From Micavibrio aeruginosavorus (lineage in GTDB: Bacteria > Pseudomonadota > Alphaproteobacteria > Micavibrionales > Micavibrionaceae), in NCBI GenBank assembly GCA_003241285.1, contig QFOT01000036.1, positions 1 through 16,201 on the forward strand: a stretch of DNA of 16,201 bases, in the 5' to 3' direction. Made by a program: the position numbers and the translations under genes. The notes beneath the pieces were generated by a model. That model ran no database searches, was not told the origin of the DNA, and saw only the letters and a program-made list of their open reading frames with translations. Shown piece after piece: positions 7,130 through 14,269 of this stretch; position 1 is the first letter of the stretch; each line of letters opens with the position of its first letter.

Positions 7130-9307
7130 ATGACCGCATCCGCCGCTAACCTTATCGCAGAAATGAAAGCTTACAACCCGGAAACCGATTCCGGGTTAAT
7201 TACGCGCGCGGTCGAATACGCTAAGAAAATGCACGAAGGTCAAACGCGTGCCTCTGGCGAAGAATATTATACGCACCCGGTTGAAGTCGCCGGTATTCTG
7301 GCCGAGATGAAAATGGATGCGACGACGATCGTCACCGCCATTTTGCATGATACGCTGGAAGATACCAAGGCGACCTATGCTGATCTTGAAAAGCAATTCG
7401 GCGGTGAGGTGGCTCAGCTCGTCAACGGTGTTTCAAAGCTGACAAAAATTGAAAGTCAGACAGTCGAAGGCAAGCAGGCTGAAAACTTCCGCAAGCTGGT
7501 TCTTGCCATGTCGGAAGATATCCGCGTGCTGCTTGTCAAGCTTGCCGACCGGCTGCACAATATGCGGACGCTTCACCATTTTCCAAATGCTGAGAAGCGC
7601 CGCCGCATCGCCCGTGAAACGCTCGATATCTATGCGCCGCTTGCAGAGCGCATTGGTATCCACAAGGTCAAAGAAGAGCTGGAAGATTTATCTTTCGCCT
7701 ATATCAACACTGAAGCCCGTGAATCTCTGACCAATCGCCTTTCTTTTCTGCGTCAGGAAGGCGGCAGTGTCGTAAAAAATATTATCAGCGAGCTTGATAA
7801 GCTGATGAAGAATGCGGATATAAAAGCCCAGATCACAGGCCGCGAAAAAACGCGCTACTCAATCTGGAAAAAAATGCAGCGCAAGAACATTTCGTTCGAG
7901 CAATTATCCGATATCATGGCGTTTCGTATCGTGGTTGAGAATATCGAGGAATGTTACCATTCTCTGGGTGTCATTCACTCAAATTATCCGGTCGTGCCGG
8001 GGCGTTTCAAGGATTTTATCTCGACGCCTAAGCCCAATGGTTATCGCTCAATTCACACGACAATTATAGGCCCCGGCAATCAGCGGATTGAAATCCAGAT
8101 ACGCACGATTGAGATGCATATGGAAGCCGACCTTGGTGTTGCCGCGCACTGGGCCTATAAGCAGCATGATGTTGCGGCGGCTCTGAACGACGCTAAGAAA
8201 TACCGCTGGCTAAGGGAGCTTCTGGATATCCTTGAGCAGGATCAAAGGCCGGAGGATTTCTGGGAAAACACGAAACTTGAATTATTTCAGGACCGCGTTT
8301 TCGCTTTTACGCCAAAAGGCGATCTGATCGAATTGCCGCAAGGGTCGACGCCGATTGATTTTGCCTATGCCATTCACTCGAATGTCGGTAATCGCTGCAT
8401 CGGGGCAAAGATCAACGGTCGCATTGCGCCCCTTAATACCAAGCTGCAAAATGGCGATCAGGTCGATATCGTGACCGCCAAGACGCAAAACCCATCCCCG
8501 ACATGGGAACGTTTCGTCGCAACAGGTAAAGCGCGATCTCATATCCGCCGCTTTATCCGCCAGCAGCAGAAAGTCGAATATGTCACGCTGGGCCGGGCTA
8601 TGCTGCAAAAGATTTTCCGCACCGAAGGTTATGAATTCACCGAAAAAGCCGTGTCCGGTATCGTGCCGCAGTTTAAGGAATGCCAGGACGTCGAGGATGT
8701 CTATGCAGGTATTGGCGCAGGAAACCTCGTTGGACGGGATGTTTTCCGCGCGATTTTCCCGGCGCATAAACCGGAAACCGATAAGAAAATTCTTGAACCG
8801 GAAGATATTCCGACCGTCCGCAAAAATGCGCAGGCCAGCCGGGACGCAAAAGACAAATTGCCGATCACAGGTCTTATCCCGGGCATGGCGGTTCATTTTG
8901 CGCGATGCTGTCACCCGCTGCCGGGCGACCGGATCGTCGGGATTGTGACGACTGGGAAAGGCGTGACTGTTCATACGATTGATTGTGAAACGCTTGAACA
9001 ATTCGCCGATACGCCGGAACGCTGGATCGACGTGTCGTGGGGAGATTCTAATGAAAATTCGGAAGAACGTGTCGGGCGTCTGGTGATCACTATCCAAAAT
9101 GCGCCGGGCGTGCTCGGAACATTATCAACTGTTATCGGTAAAAGCGGCGGCAATATCACCAATTTGAAGATTACCAGCCGGACCGTCGATTTCTGGGATA
9201 TGTTTATTGACGTTTCTGTCAATGACACCAAGCATCTGAATAATATCATGGCGGCTTTGCGGGCGACTCCACAGATTATCAATGTGGAACGCGCTCGTGG
9301 AAGATAA
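7130..9307 (+). CDS. rsh: Bifunctional (p)ppGpp synthetase/hydrolase, RelA/SpoT homologue
   Basis: 725 residues, cytoplasmic. It makes (p)ppGpp from ATP and GDP/GTP and hydrolyses it, driving the stringent response. Domains in order: an HD hydrolase with H49 and the HD pair H73-D74 (AILHDTLEDT) intact; a synthetase with RFKD at 292-295 and NGYRSIHT just after; TGS from about 389; a zinc-finger/CC region with C593-C594 (FARCCHPLPGD); and a C-terminal ACT domain from about 649 to the end. RxKD rather than the ExDD of synthetase-only RelA, with an intact HD site, marks a bifunctional enzyme, as expected where an alphaproteobacterium has one long Rsh. The ATG at 7130 has only a weak GAGC upstream. 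It heads the run DUF2062 - acpS - lepB - rnc - era. Confidence 0.96.
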   Translation: MTASAANLIAEMKAYNPETDSGLITRAVEYAKKMHEGQTRASGEEYYTHPVEVAGILAEMKMDATTIVTAILHDTLEDTKATYADLEKQFGGEVAQLVNGVSKLTKIESQTVEGKQAENFRKLVLAMSEDIRVLLVKLADRLHNMRTLHHFPNAEKRRRIARETLDIYAPLAERIGIHKVKEELEDLSFAYINTEARESLTNRLSFLRQEGGSVVKNIISELDKLMKNADIKAQITGREKTRYSIWKKMQRKNISFEQLSDIMAFRIVVENIEECYHSLGVIHSNYPVVPGRFKDFISTPKPNGYRSIHTTIIGPGNQRIEIQIRTIEMHMEADLGVAAHWAYKQHDVAAALNDAKKYRWLRELLDILEQDQRPEDFWENTKLELFQDRVFAFTPKGDLIELPQGSTPIDFAYAIHSNVGNRCIGAKINGRIAPLNTKLQNGDQVDIVTAKTQNPSPTWERFVATGKARSHIRRFIRQQQKVEYVTLGRAMLQKIFRTEGYEFTEKAVSGIVPQFKECQDVEDVYAGIGAGNLVGRDVFRAIFPAHKPETDKKILEPEDIPTVRKNAQASRDAKDKLPITGLIPGMAVHFARCCHPLPGDRIVGIVTTGKGVTVHTIDCETLEQFADTPERWIDVSWGDSNENSEERVGRLVITIQNAPGVLGTLSTVIGKSGGNITNLKITSRTVDFWDMFIDVSVNDTKHLNNIMAALRATPQIINVERARGR

Positions 9308-9321
9308 CCGGCGTTAATGAG

Positions 9322-9903
9322 ATGTTCACCAGCCGTCATCAAAAACCACTGACAAAGAAATTTCAGGAAAGCGTCTGGCCGTCGATGGGTCTTCGCCGTT
9401 CATCGCGCTATTGGCGGCACCGTATCGTGCGCCTGAAGGACAGTAATTATAAAATCGCTGCCGGGCTTGCTATCGGCGCGGCTATTTCCTTTACTCCCCT
9501 ACCGGGCGCTCATGTAATAGGGGCTCTGGCCTTATGCCTTTTGTTTCGAGCTAATCTGCTTTCAGGCGTTTTAGGCACTTTGATCGGTAATCCATGGACA
9601 TTGCCTTTTATGTGGTGGTTTTCCTACTGGGTTGGAAAGGTCACATTCGTTTATCTGGGACTGAATGTACGGCAGATGCCGGGCCGCTTCGAGTGGCGCG
9701 AGCTTGTTCAGGAGATTACCCATGATCCGATGCCGCTTTTCGCGCCATGGATTACAGGTGGTTTTATTGCCATGATCATTACCTTTCCATTATTTTATGC
9801 TATTTTCCACTGGATTATCGACCATTTGCGGAAAACGCAACATATGTGGAAGGAAAGCAGGCTTCACAAGGAAGCCCGCAGTATTACGGGACAGGAAGAA
9901 TGA
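9322..9903 (+). CDS. DUF2062 integral membrane protein
   Basis: 193 residues, function unknown. A basic N-terminus (residues 1-42) precedes a DUF2062 core: KIAAGLAIGAAISFTPLPGAHV (about 44-65), a hydrophobic run to about 76, RANLLSGVLGTLIGNPWTLPF (about 76-96) and a further hydrophobic stretch to about 113; a last membrane segment lies at about 145-165. The TPLPG and IGNPWT motifs are the family's conserved features. The start lies 14 bases after the rsh stop and the end overlaps the acpS start by four bases (ATGA), so it is part of this operon. The neighbours suggest an envelope or growth-linked role, but nothing in the sequence gives a reaction. A later ATG (residue 22) is possible but less well placed. 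Confidence 0.85.
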   Translation: MFTSRHQKPLTKKFQESVWPSMGLRRSSRYWRHRIVRLKDSNYKIAAGLAIGAAISFTPLPGAHVIGALALCLLFRANLLSGVLGTLIGNPWTLPFMWWFSYWVGKVTFVYLGLNVRQMPGRFEWRELVQEITHDPMPLFAPWITGGFIAMIITFPLFYAIFHWIIDHLRKTQHMWKESRLHKEARSITGQEE

Positions 9904-10301
9904 TCATCGGCATCGGCAGCGATATGATCGATATCAGGCGGATTGAAAAAACCCTTCAAAGATTTGGGGCGCGCTTTATCAACCGTGTTTTCAGCAATGC
10001 TGAAATCGCCAAGGCCGAGCGCCGCCGCGAAGCTGGGACCCATATTGCAACTTACGCCAAGCGTTTTGCCGCGAAAGAGGCCTGTTCGAAAGCGCTGGGA
10101 ACAGGATTTTCCAACGGAGTCTTTATGAAAGACATTAGCGTTGAGAATGATGTCTGGGGAAAGCCGAGCCTTGTTCTGACCAATGGCGCGCTGGCGCGGG
10201 CTAAAGCCCTGACTCCGCCGGATAAAAAGTTGGTTATTCATCTGACCTTGACCGATGAGCCGCCAATCGCAGAGGCGCAAGTAATCATTGAAGCAAATTA
10301 G
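9900..10301 (+). CDS. acpS: Holo-[acyl-carrier-protein] synthase (EC 2.7.8.7)
   Basis: Transfers 4'-phosphopantetheine from CoA to the serine of acyl carrier protein, activating fatty-acid synthesis. 133 residues, close to the usual about 125. The metal-binding D8 is in IGIGSDMIDIRRIE, and the second motif is KRFAAKEACSKALGTG (E60 metal, K64). The frame is open upstream to 9747, but those extra 51 codons lie within the DUF2062 gene and match nothing; MIIGIGSD at 9900 is the family's normal start, overlaps the previous stop as ATGA, and has AGGAAG just upstream. It is therefore probably translationally coupled to the DUF2062 gene. lepB follows after 45 bases. Confidence 0.95.
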   Translation: MIIGIGSDMIDIRRIEKTLQRFGARFINRVFSNAEIAKAERRREAGTHIATYAKRFAAKEACSKALGTGFSNGVFMKDISVENDVWGKPSLVLTNGALARAKALTPPDKKLVIHLTLTDEPPIAEAQVIIEAN

Positions 10302-10346
10302 TGATAAATACATATACTGGAATTAATATTATTAATCGGGTAAATC

Positions 10347-11132
10347 ATGGCTATGCGCAACGAAGATAAAAAACCACAAGATAAGGAAGACTGGGGCGAG
10401 TTGGCCAAGACAACGGTGATTGCCGTCCTGCTCGCGATGCTGATCAGGACTTTTCTATTTGAGCCCTTCAATATTCCATCAGGCTCTATGATTCCCAATC
10501 TTCTGGTCGGTGACTATCTGTTCGTGTCGAAATACAGCTACGGATATAGCGCGCATTCTTTTCCATTTGGTATCGCCAAATTTGAAGGCCGCATCAACGG
10601 CAAAAAGCCGGAGCAAGGCGATGTGATCGTCTTCAAACTGCCAACCGATACGTCCATCGATTATATCAAGCGCGTGGTCGGCATGCCGGGCGATACGGTG
10701 CAGGTCATCAATGGCCGTGTCTATGTGAACGATAAACGGCTTGATCGAAAAGTTGTCAAAATGTCGGAATATGATAACGGGCAAGGCATGTCTGTCAAAG
10801 TTACTGAATATAAAGAAACATTGCCGAACGGCGCTGTGCATACGATCTTCGAAGAAGGTGATGATATGCCACTCGATAATACTGAGAAATATACGGTACC
10901 TGAAAACCACTATTTTATGATGGGTGATAACCGGGATAATTCACGCGATAGCCGTGTCCTCGATCTCGTTGGCTACGTTCCCTATGATAATCTTGTCGGG
11001 CGTGCAGAAGTTCTTTTCTTTTCAACGAACGGCAAGGCCAATATTGTCCAGTTCTGGAAGTGGCCATGGACTATCCGGTATGACCGCATCCTCAAGCGAA
11101 TTGGTAACGGCCATCCATTGGAGGTGAAATAA
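10347..11132 (+). CDS. lepB: Signal peptidase I (EC 3.4.21.89)
   Basis: 261 residues, anchored in the inner membrane by one N-terminal segment (about 20-38), with the catalytic domain in the periplasm, where it cleaves signal peptides from exported proteins. The Ser-Lys dyad is visible: IPSGSM gives S47, and YIKRVVG gives K108. The family box GDNRDNSRDSR is at 193-203. E. coli LepB has two membrane segments; one is usual in alphaproteobacteria. ATG 10347 and ATG 10353 are both possible, with only a poor GGG upstream. The 45-base gap before it holds a marginal promoter-like pair (TTGAAG 10288-10293, TATACT 10313-10318, 19-base spacer). The end overlaps rnc by one base (TAATG). Confidence 0.95.
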   Translation: MAMRNEDKKPQDKEDWGELAKTTVIAVLLAMLIRTFLFEPFNIPSGSMIPNLLVGDYLFVSKYSYGYSAHSFPFGIAKFEGRINGKKPEQGDVIVFKLPTDTSIDYIKRVVGMPGDTVQVINGRVYVNDKRLDRKVVKMSEYDNGQGMSVKVTEYKETLPNGAVHTIFEEGDDMPLDNTEKYTVPENHYFMMGDNRDNSRDSRVLDLVGYVPYDNLVGRAEVLFFSTNGKANIVQFWKWPWTIRYDRILKRIGNGHPLEVK

Positions 11133-11812
11133 TGGCAGATGAACTGAAGATATTTCAGGACCGTCTGGGTTATTATTTCCGCGATAATGAGCTTTTGCAG
11201 CGTAGCCTGACCCATTCCAGCAAAGGTGCGGATAATTACGAGCGTTTGGAATTTTTGGGTGACCGCGTTTTAGGTCTGGTGATTGCTGATATCGTTTATA
11301 AAGCTTTTCCGGCCGAAAGCGAAGGCGGTCTGGCCAAGCGCCATTCAGCATTGGCCTGCACGGAAACACTCGTGGAAATTGCGACTACCATTGGCTTATC
11401 GGATGTAGTCATTTTGTCGGATGGCGAGCGCTCCGCGGGCGGCGTAAAGCAGGATAATTTGCTGGCTGATTCAATGGAGGCGGTGATTGGGGCAATCTTT
11501 CTTGATCAGGGCCTTGATGCCTGTCACGCCGTTATCGAAGGCTTGTGGGGAGAAAAAATCCATATCCTGAAAGAACCGCCGATTGATTCAAAAACAGGAT
11601 TGCAGGAATGGGCGCAGGCGCGAAAGCTTGGCGTTCCTGCCTATGATATTATCAAACGCGAAGGGCCGGATCATGCGCCGGTCTTTCATGTATCGGTCAC
11701 GGTCAAGGGCTATGGCATTCAAATCGGTACAGGATCCTCGCGCCGCGTCGCCGAAAAAGAAGCAGCAAAAAAATTCATGACTTATTTGGAAGAACATCAC
11801 TGGAATGACTGA
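11132..11812 (+). CDS. rnc: Ribonuclease III (EC 3.1.26.3)
   Basis: 226 residues; cleaves double-stranded RNA, including rRNA precursors and structured mRNAs. The catalytic signature NYERLEFLGDRVL gives E40 and D44, with the second acidic pair D113 and E116 in NLLADSMEAVIGAIFLD. A C-terminal double-stranded-RNA-binding domain spans about 154-224 (TGLQEWAQARKLG through SSRRVAEKEAAKKFM). Its start shares one base with the lepB stop (TAATG), and a strong GGAGGTG (11120-11126) inside the end of lepB serves as its ribosome site. It overlaps era by 8 bases. The rnc-era pairing is conserved across proteobacteria and links rRNA processing with 30S assembly. Confidence 0.97.
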   Translation: MADELKIFQDRLGYYFRDNELLQRSLTHSSKGADNYERLEFLGDRVLGLVIADIVYKAFPAESEGGLAKRHSALACTETLVEIATTIGLSDVVILSDGERSAGGVKQDNLLADSMEAVIGAIFLDQGLDACHAVIEGLWGEKIHILKEPPIDSKTGLQEWAQARKLGVPAYDIIKREGPDHAPVFHVSVTVKGYGIQIGTGSSRRVAEKEAAKKFMTYLEEHHWND

Positions 11813-12710
11813 TCAACAAACACGATGCGGCTATGTCGCCATCCTTGGGGCGCCCAATGCAGGTAAGTCAACATTGGTTAACCAGATGGTGGGCGCCAAA
11901 GTCAGTATTGTTTCAAGAAAAGTTCAGACCACGCGCAACCGAATTTTAGGAATTTTTATCGAAGAGCAGACACAGGTCGTTCTGATGGACACGCCGGGAT
12001 TGTTCAAGCCGTCGACCAGGCTGGAGCGGGCGATGGTTTCCGCAGCCTGGGGTAGTTCGGAGGAAGCTGACCTGACACTGTACATCGTCGATGCCAGTCG
12101 CCCCTTCAGTAACAAAGACAACGAGGTTCTTAAGAAACTTAAAAGTTTGAATTTGAAACAGGTTTGGCTGGTTTTGAACAAGGGCGATGCGATATCGCCT
12201 CAAGCGTTCCTCGATCTCGCGGCAAAGCTCAACGCTGAATATGATTTCGGGCAGACTTTTATGATTTCAGCGCTTAAAGGCAACGGCGTTAAAGACCTGA
12301 TCCGTAATATCGGCAAGAATTTACCACAAGGGCCGTGGCTGTTTGCAGAAGATCAGATGACGGATCTGCCGATGCGGCTTTTGGCAGCGGAAATTACCCG
12401 CGAACAGATTTTCAATCAGTTGCATGAAGAGCTTCCTTATTCGACCACTGTGCAAACCGAAGAGTGGGAGCAGTTTGAAAACGGCGATGTACGCATTCGT
12501 CAGATCATCCACGTCGAGCGTGATTCACAAAAGGGGATTGTCGTCGGCAAAGGTGGATCTAAGCTTAAGCAGATCGGAACGGCTTCACGCAAAGAGCTGG
12601 AAGAAATTATCGAGAGCAAGGTTCACTTAAATCTTTTTGTCCGCGTAAGTGAAAAATGGCACGACAATCCTGAATATTATTCCGAGTGGGGATTGGACCA
12701 CGACGCATAA
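11805..12710 (+). CDS. era: GTPase Era, 30S ribosome assembly factor
   Basis: 301 residues, the standard Era length. GTPase motifs: G1 GAPNAGKST (15-23), the G2 region VQTTRN (40-45), G3 DTPG (62-65), G4 NKGD (125-128) and G5 ISALKG. The C-terminal type-2 KH domain (IIHVERDSQKGIVVGKGGSKLK, then the helix to about 280) binds the 3' end of 16S rRNA. The ATG lies inside the last codons of rnc, out of frame, with an 8-base overlap, so the two are likely translationally coupled. recO, which often follows era in related genomes, is absent; the next gene is gcrA behind its own control region. No factor-independent terminator is obvious after the stop. Confidence 0.97.
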   Translation: MTDQQTRCGYVAILGAPNAGKSTLVNQMVGAKVSIVSRKVQTTRNRILGIFIEEQTQVVLMDTPGLFKPSTRLERAMVSAAWGSSEEADLTLYIVDASRPFSNKDNEVLKKLKSLNLKQVWLVLNKGDAISPQAFLDLAAKLNAEYDFGQTFMISALKGNGVKDLIRNIGKNLPQGPWLFAEDQMTDLPMRLLAAEITREQIFNQLHEELPYSTTVQTEEWEQFENGDVRIRQIIHVERDSQKGIVVGKGGSKLKQIGTASRKELEEIIESKVHLNLFVRVSEKWHDNPEYYSEWGLDHDA

Positions 12711-12750
12711 TGCTCCTGCGTCAAGGTTAAAAGCAGTTACATCATGAATT

Positions 12751-12767
12751 TTATCCGTTGTGGATAA
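12751..12767. promoter_or_regulatory. DnaA box within an inverted repeat, gcrA control region
   Basis: The minus strand of 12759-12767 reads TTATCCACA, a perfect match to the DnaA box consensus. With the plus-strand TTATCC at 12751-12756 it forms an inverted repeat (TTATCC, 5 bases, GGATAA). It lies about 106-122 bases before the gcrA start. In Caulobacter DnaA activates gcrA, so a functional site is plausible. Confidence 0.65.
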
Positions 12768-12776
12768 ATCGCAAAA

Positions 12777-12805
12777 AAGAATCAGCGATTCTTGGCGAGT
12801 GAATC
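12777..12805. promoter_or_regulatory. Cluster of three GANTC (CcrM-type) methylation sites upstream of gcrA
   Basis: GAATC at 12779-12783, GATTC at 12787-12791 and GAATC at 12801-12805. The first two sit in a perfect inverted repeat, AAGAATC-AGC-GATTCTT (12777-12793). The third lies about 16 bases before a possible -10, TAAAAT (12821-12826), near where the -35 would be. GANTC is the target of the alphaproteobacterial CcrM methylase, and GcrA binds promoters carrying methylated GANTC. There is no good -35 hexamer, in keeping with an activator-dependent promoter. Confidence 0.65.
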
Positions 12806-12872
12806 ATGCAGGTGTTAAGCTAAAATTGTATTCCAGACATGCATTCAAATATTTTTGATGGGGAGATAACAA

Positions 12873-13385
12873 TTGAGCTGGACTGATGAAAGAGTTTTAC
12901 AACTCAAGCAACTTTGGGGCGAAGGTAAAACTGCCGCAGAAATTGCAAAAATGCTGGGCGGTATTACGCGTAACGCCGTTATTGGCAAGGCTCACCGCCT
13001 GAAGCTTTCAGGTCGGGTTTCTCCGGTTCAGGCAACAAGTAGCCGTGTCGAAGCTGCGCTTGGCAAGCCATCGAATGACCAAAGAGCACCAAAGATTACA
13101 ATCCGCGAGCGTGTCGTGTCTGCGCCGATCCAGCCTTCAATCCGTGAAGAAAATATCCCTATTAAAGGGATTCAGTTAACCGAGTTGCGCGAAAGCACCT
13201 GTCGCTGGCCGATTGGTGATCCAAAACAGGAAGGGTTCAAATTCTGCGGCTGTAACGCCCATCCGGGTATGACCTATTGCGACAACCATACGCGCCTTGC
13301 GTTTCAGGTCAGCACACGTGGTAAATTGAAAGTCGATGAGCTGGCAAAAATAGATACTAATGTCGTTCGCAAAACTGCCGGATAA
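12873..13385 (+). CDS. gcrA: GcrA cell-cycle regulator
   Basis: 170 residues. GcrA is an alphaproteobacterial transcription factor that binds sigma70-RNA polymerase and activates promoters carrying methylated GANTC. The N-terminal helix-turn-helix, SWTDERVLQLKQLWGEGKTAAEIAK then GGITRNAVIGKAHRLKL (to about 45), is the family signature. After a variable linker, the C-terminal polymerase-binding domain has CRWPIGDP (C110), FCGCNAHPGMTYCDNH (C125, C127, C136, H139). The start is TTG, not ATG: GcrA proteins begin MSWT, the TTG supplies exactly that, and GGGGAG (12860-12865) lies 7 bases upstream. The control region has a DnaA box and three GANTC sites, so autoregulation and DnaA control are likely. 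Confidence 0.95.
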   Translation: MSWTDERVLQLKQLWGEGKTAAEIAKMLGGITRNAVIGKAHRLKLSGRVSPVQATSSRVEAALGKPSNDQRAPKITIRERVVSAPIQPSIREENIPIKGIQLTELRESTCRWPIGDPKQEGFKFCGCNAHPGMTYCDNHTRLAFQVSTRGKLKVDELAKIDTNVVRKTAG

Positions 13386-13413
13386 TATATAAGCAATTCA
13401 ATGCGTTACTAAG

Positions 13414-13449
13414 TTAAAAAAACCGGACTTTGATGTCCGGTTTTTTTAA
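13414..13449. terminator. Bidirectional terminator between gcrA and the cold-shock gene
   Basis: TTAAAAAAACCGGAC (13414-13428) and GTCCGGTTTTTTTAA (13435-13449) form a perfect 15-bp stem with a 6-base loop. The A7/T7 flanks give a U tract in both directions, so it can end both gcrA and the convergent cold-shock gene, which stops 10 bases further on. Confidence 0.92.
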
Positions 13450-13458
13450 TGGGTGACT

Positions 13459-13983
13459 TCAAGGTGTTTCTTCGATTGAAATGGAAACTGCTTCGCGGCC
13501 CTTTTGCAAGGTCTTGAACGTAATACGAACCCGTTGCCCCGGATAAAGAGTTTCGATTTTCTCGCGGTCAAGGCAGCTTTTATGAACAAAAATATCTTTC
13601 ATGCCGTCATCTGGCGTCACAAAGCCGAAGCCTTTATCTGCCTTATACCATTTTACGATACCTTTGCTGCTGAAAGGTGCAGCATTTTCAACGTCATGTA
13701 CCATGAGATCGGGCGGTAATATGCCGTGATCGATAATTTCAACGACATCAATCACCGTTGCACCCTTATCGCCGTAATCAATATGGCAGCATATGATAGC
13801 GCCTTCGCCAAGGCCATGCATGCCAAGTTTTTGCAGTTGGGTTACGTGAAGAAAAGCATCGGCAGGATTATCATCAGGTATGACGAAACCAAACCCTTTG
13901 GCGGCGTTAAACCATTTAAGGCGTGCGCGCACGGGAATTGCGTTGGCATCCGGCGCCGGATAGATGTGTTGTGCTATAGACAA
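13459..13983 (-). CDS. Double cold-shock-domain protein (CspA-like)
   Basis: 174 residues with two cold-shock domains in tandem, a common alphaproteobacterial form; single-domain CspA is about 70 residues. Domain 1 (about 18-85) has the RNA-binding motifs KGFGFV (29-34) and DAFLHV (42-47); domain 2 (about 106-172) has KGFGFV (117-122) and DIFVH (130-134). They bind single-stranded RNA or DNA and act as RNA chaperones. The start is TTG on the minus strand at 13983: the frame stays open upstream to a stop near 14064-14062 but offers no ATG or GTG, and a G-rich GGGGGG lies 9 bases before the TTG. A nearby ATG (13991-13989) is out of frame and stops at once. It converges on gcrA and is divergent from fadD. 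Confidence 0.9.
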   Translation of the reverse strand: MSIAQHIYPAPDANAIPVRARLKWFNAAKGFGFVIPDDNPADAFLHVTQLQKLGMHGLGEGAIICCHIDYGDKGATVIDVVEIIDHGILPPDLMVHDVENAAPFSSKGIVKWYKADKGFGFVTPDDGMKDIFVHKSCLDREKIETLYPGQRVRITFKTLQKGREAVSISIEETP

Positions 13984-14269
13984 GTTTTCATGCCCCCCGG
14001 CAGAATTACTAATATGACTAAAAAAATACGTAACGCATTTTTTGAAAGACGTCCAGTTTATTCAGCACTTATGAAATTGCTACATACATTAGAAATCAAG
14101 CATTTAATGCGCATCTAGACTAACTTTGCTGCACCATAAAAAGTTCCTCTTCAGCAGACTTAAAAATGAGAATGCAAAAAATATGACATGGGCGGTTTTG
14201 AATGTTACACTTAAAAGACCTAATTGTATCAAGCGTTTATGTGCAGTGCAGTATAAATAAGGAAACAGA

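Noticed and set aside
8282..9097. 271-residue minus-strand open frame inside rsh
   Set aside because: Lies wholly opposite the conserved TGS/zinc-finger region of rsh and has no domain-like motif.
9747..9899. Upstream extension of acpS by 51 codons
   Set aside because: These codons overlap the conserved DUF2062 frame; AcpS normally starts MIIGIGSD, which matches ATG 9900.
12815..12829. TTAA-N7-TTGT near the gcrA -10, a possible CtrA site
   Set aside because: The second half-site matches only two of four bases. CtrA control of gcrA is known in Caulobacter, but this match is too weak to list.
13726..14118. 130-residue plus-strand open frame opposite the cold-shock gene and its upstream region
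   Set aside because: It mostly mirrors the well-supported double cold-shock gene, has no recognisable domain, and runs into the intergenic region with no ribosome site.
14252..14257. TATAAA just before fadD as a -10 box
   Set aside because: The start would fall at about 14264, inside the ribosome site, leaving too short a leader, and there is no -35 at a proper distance.
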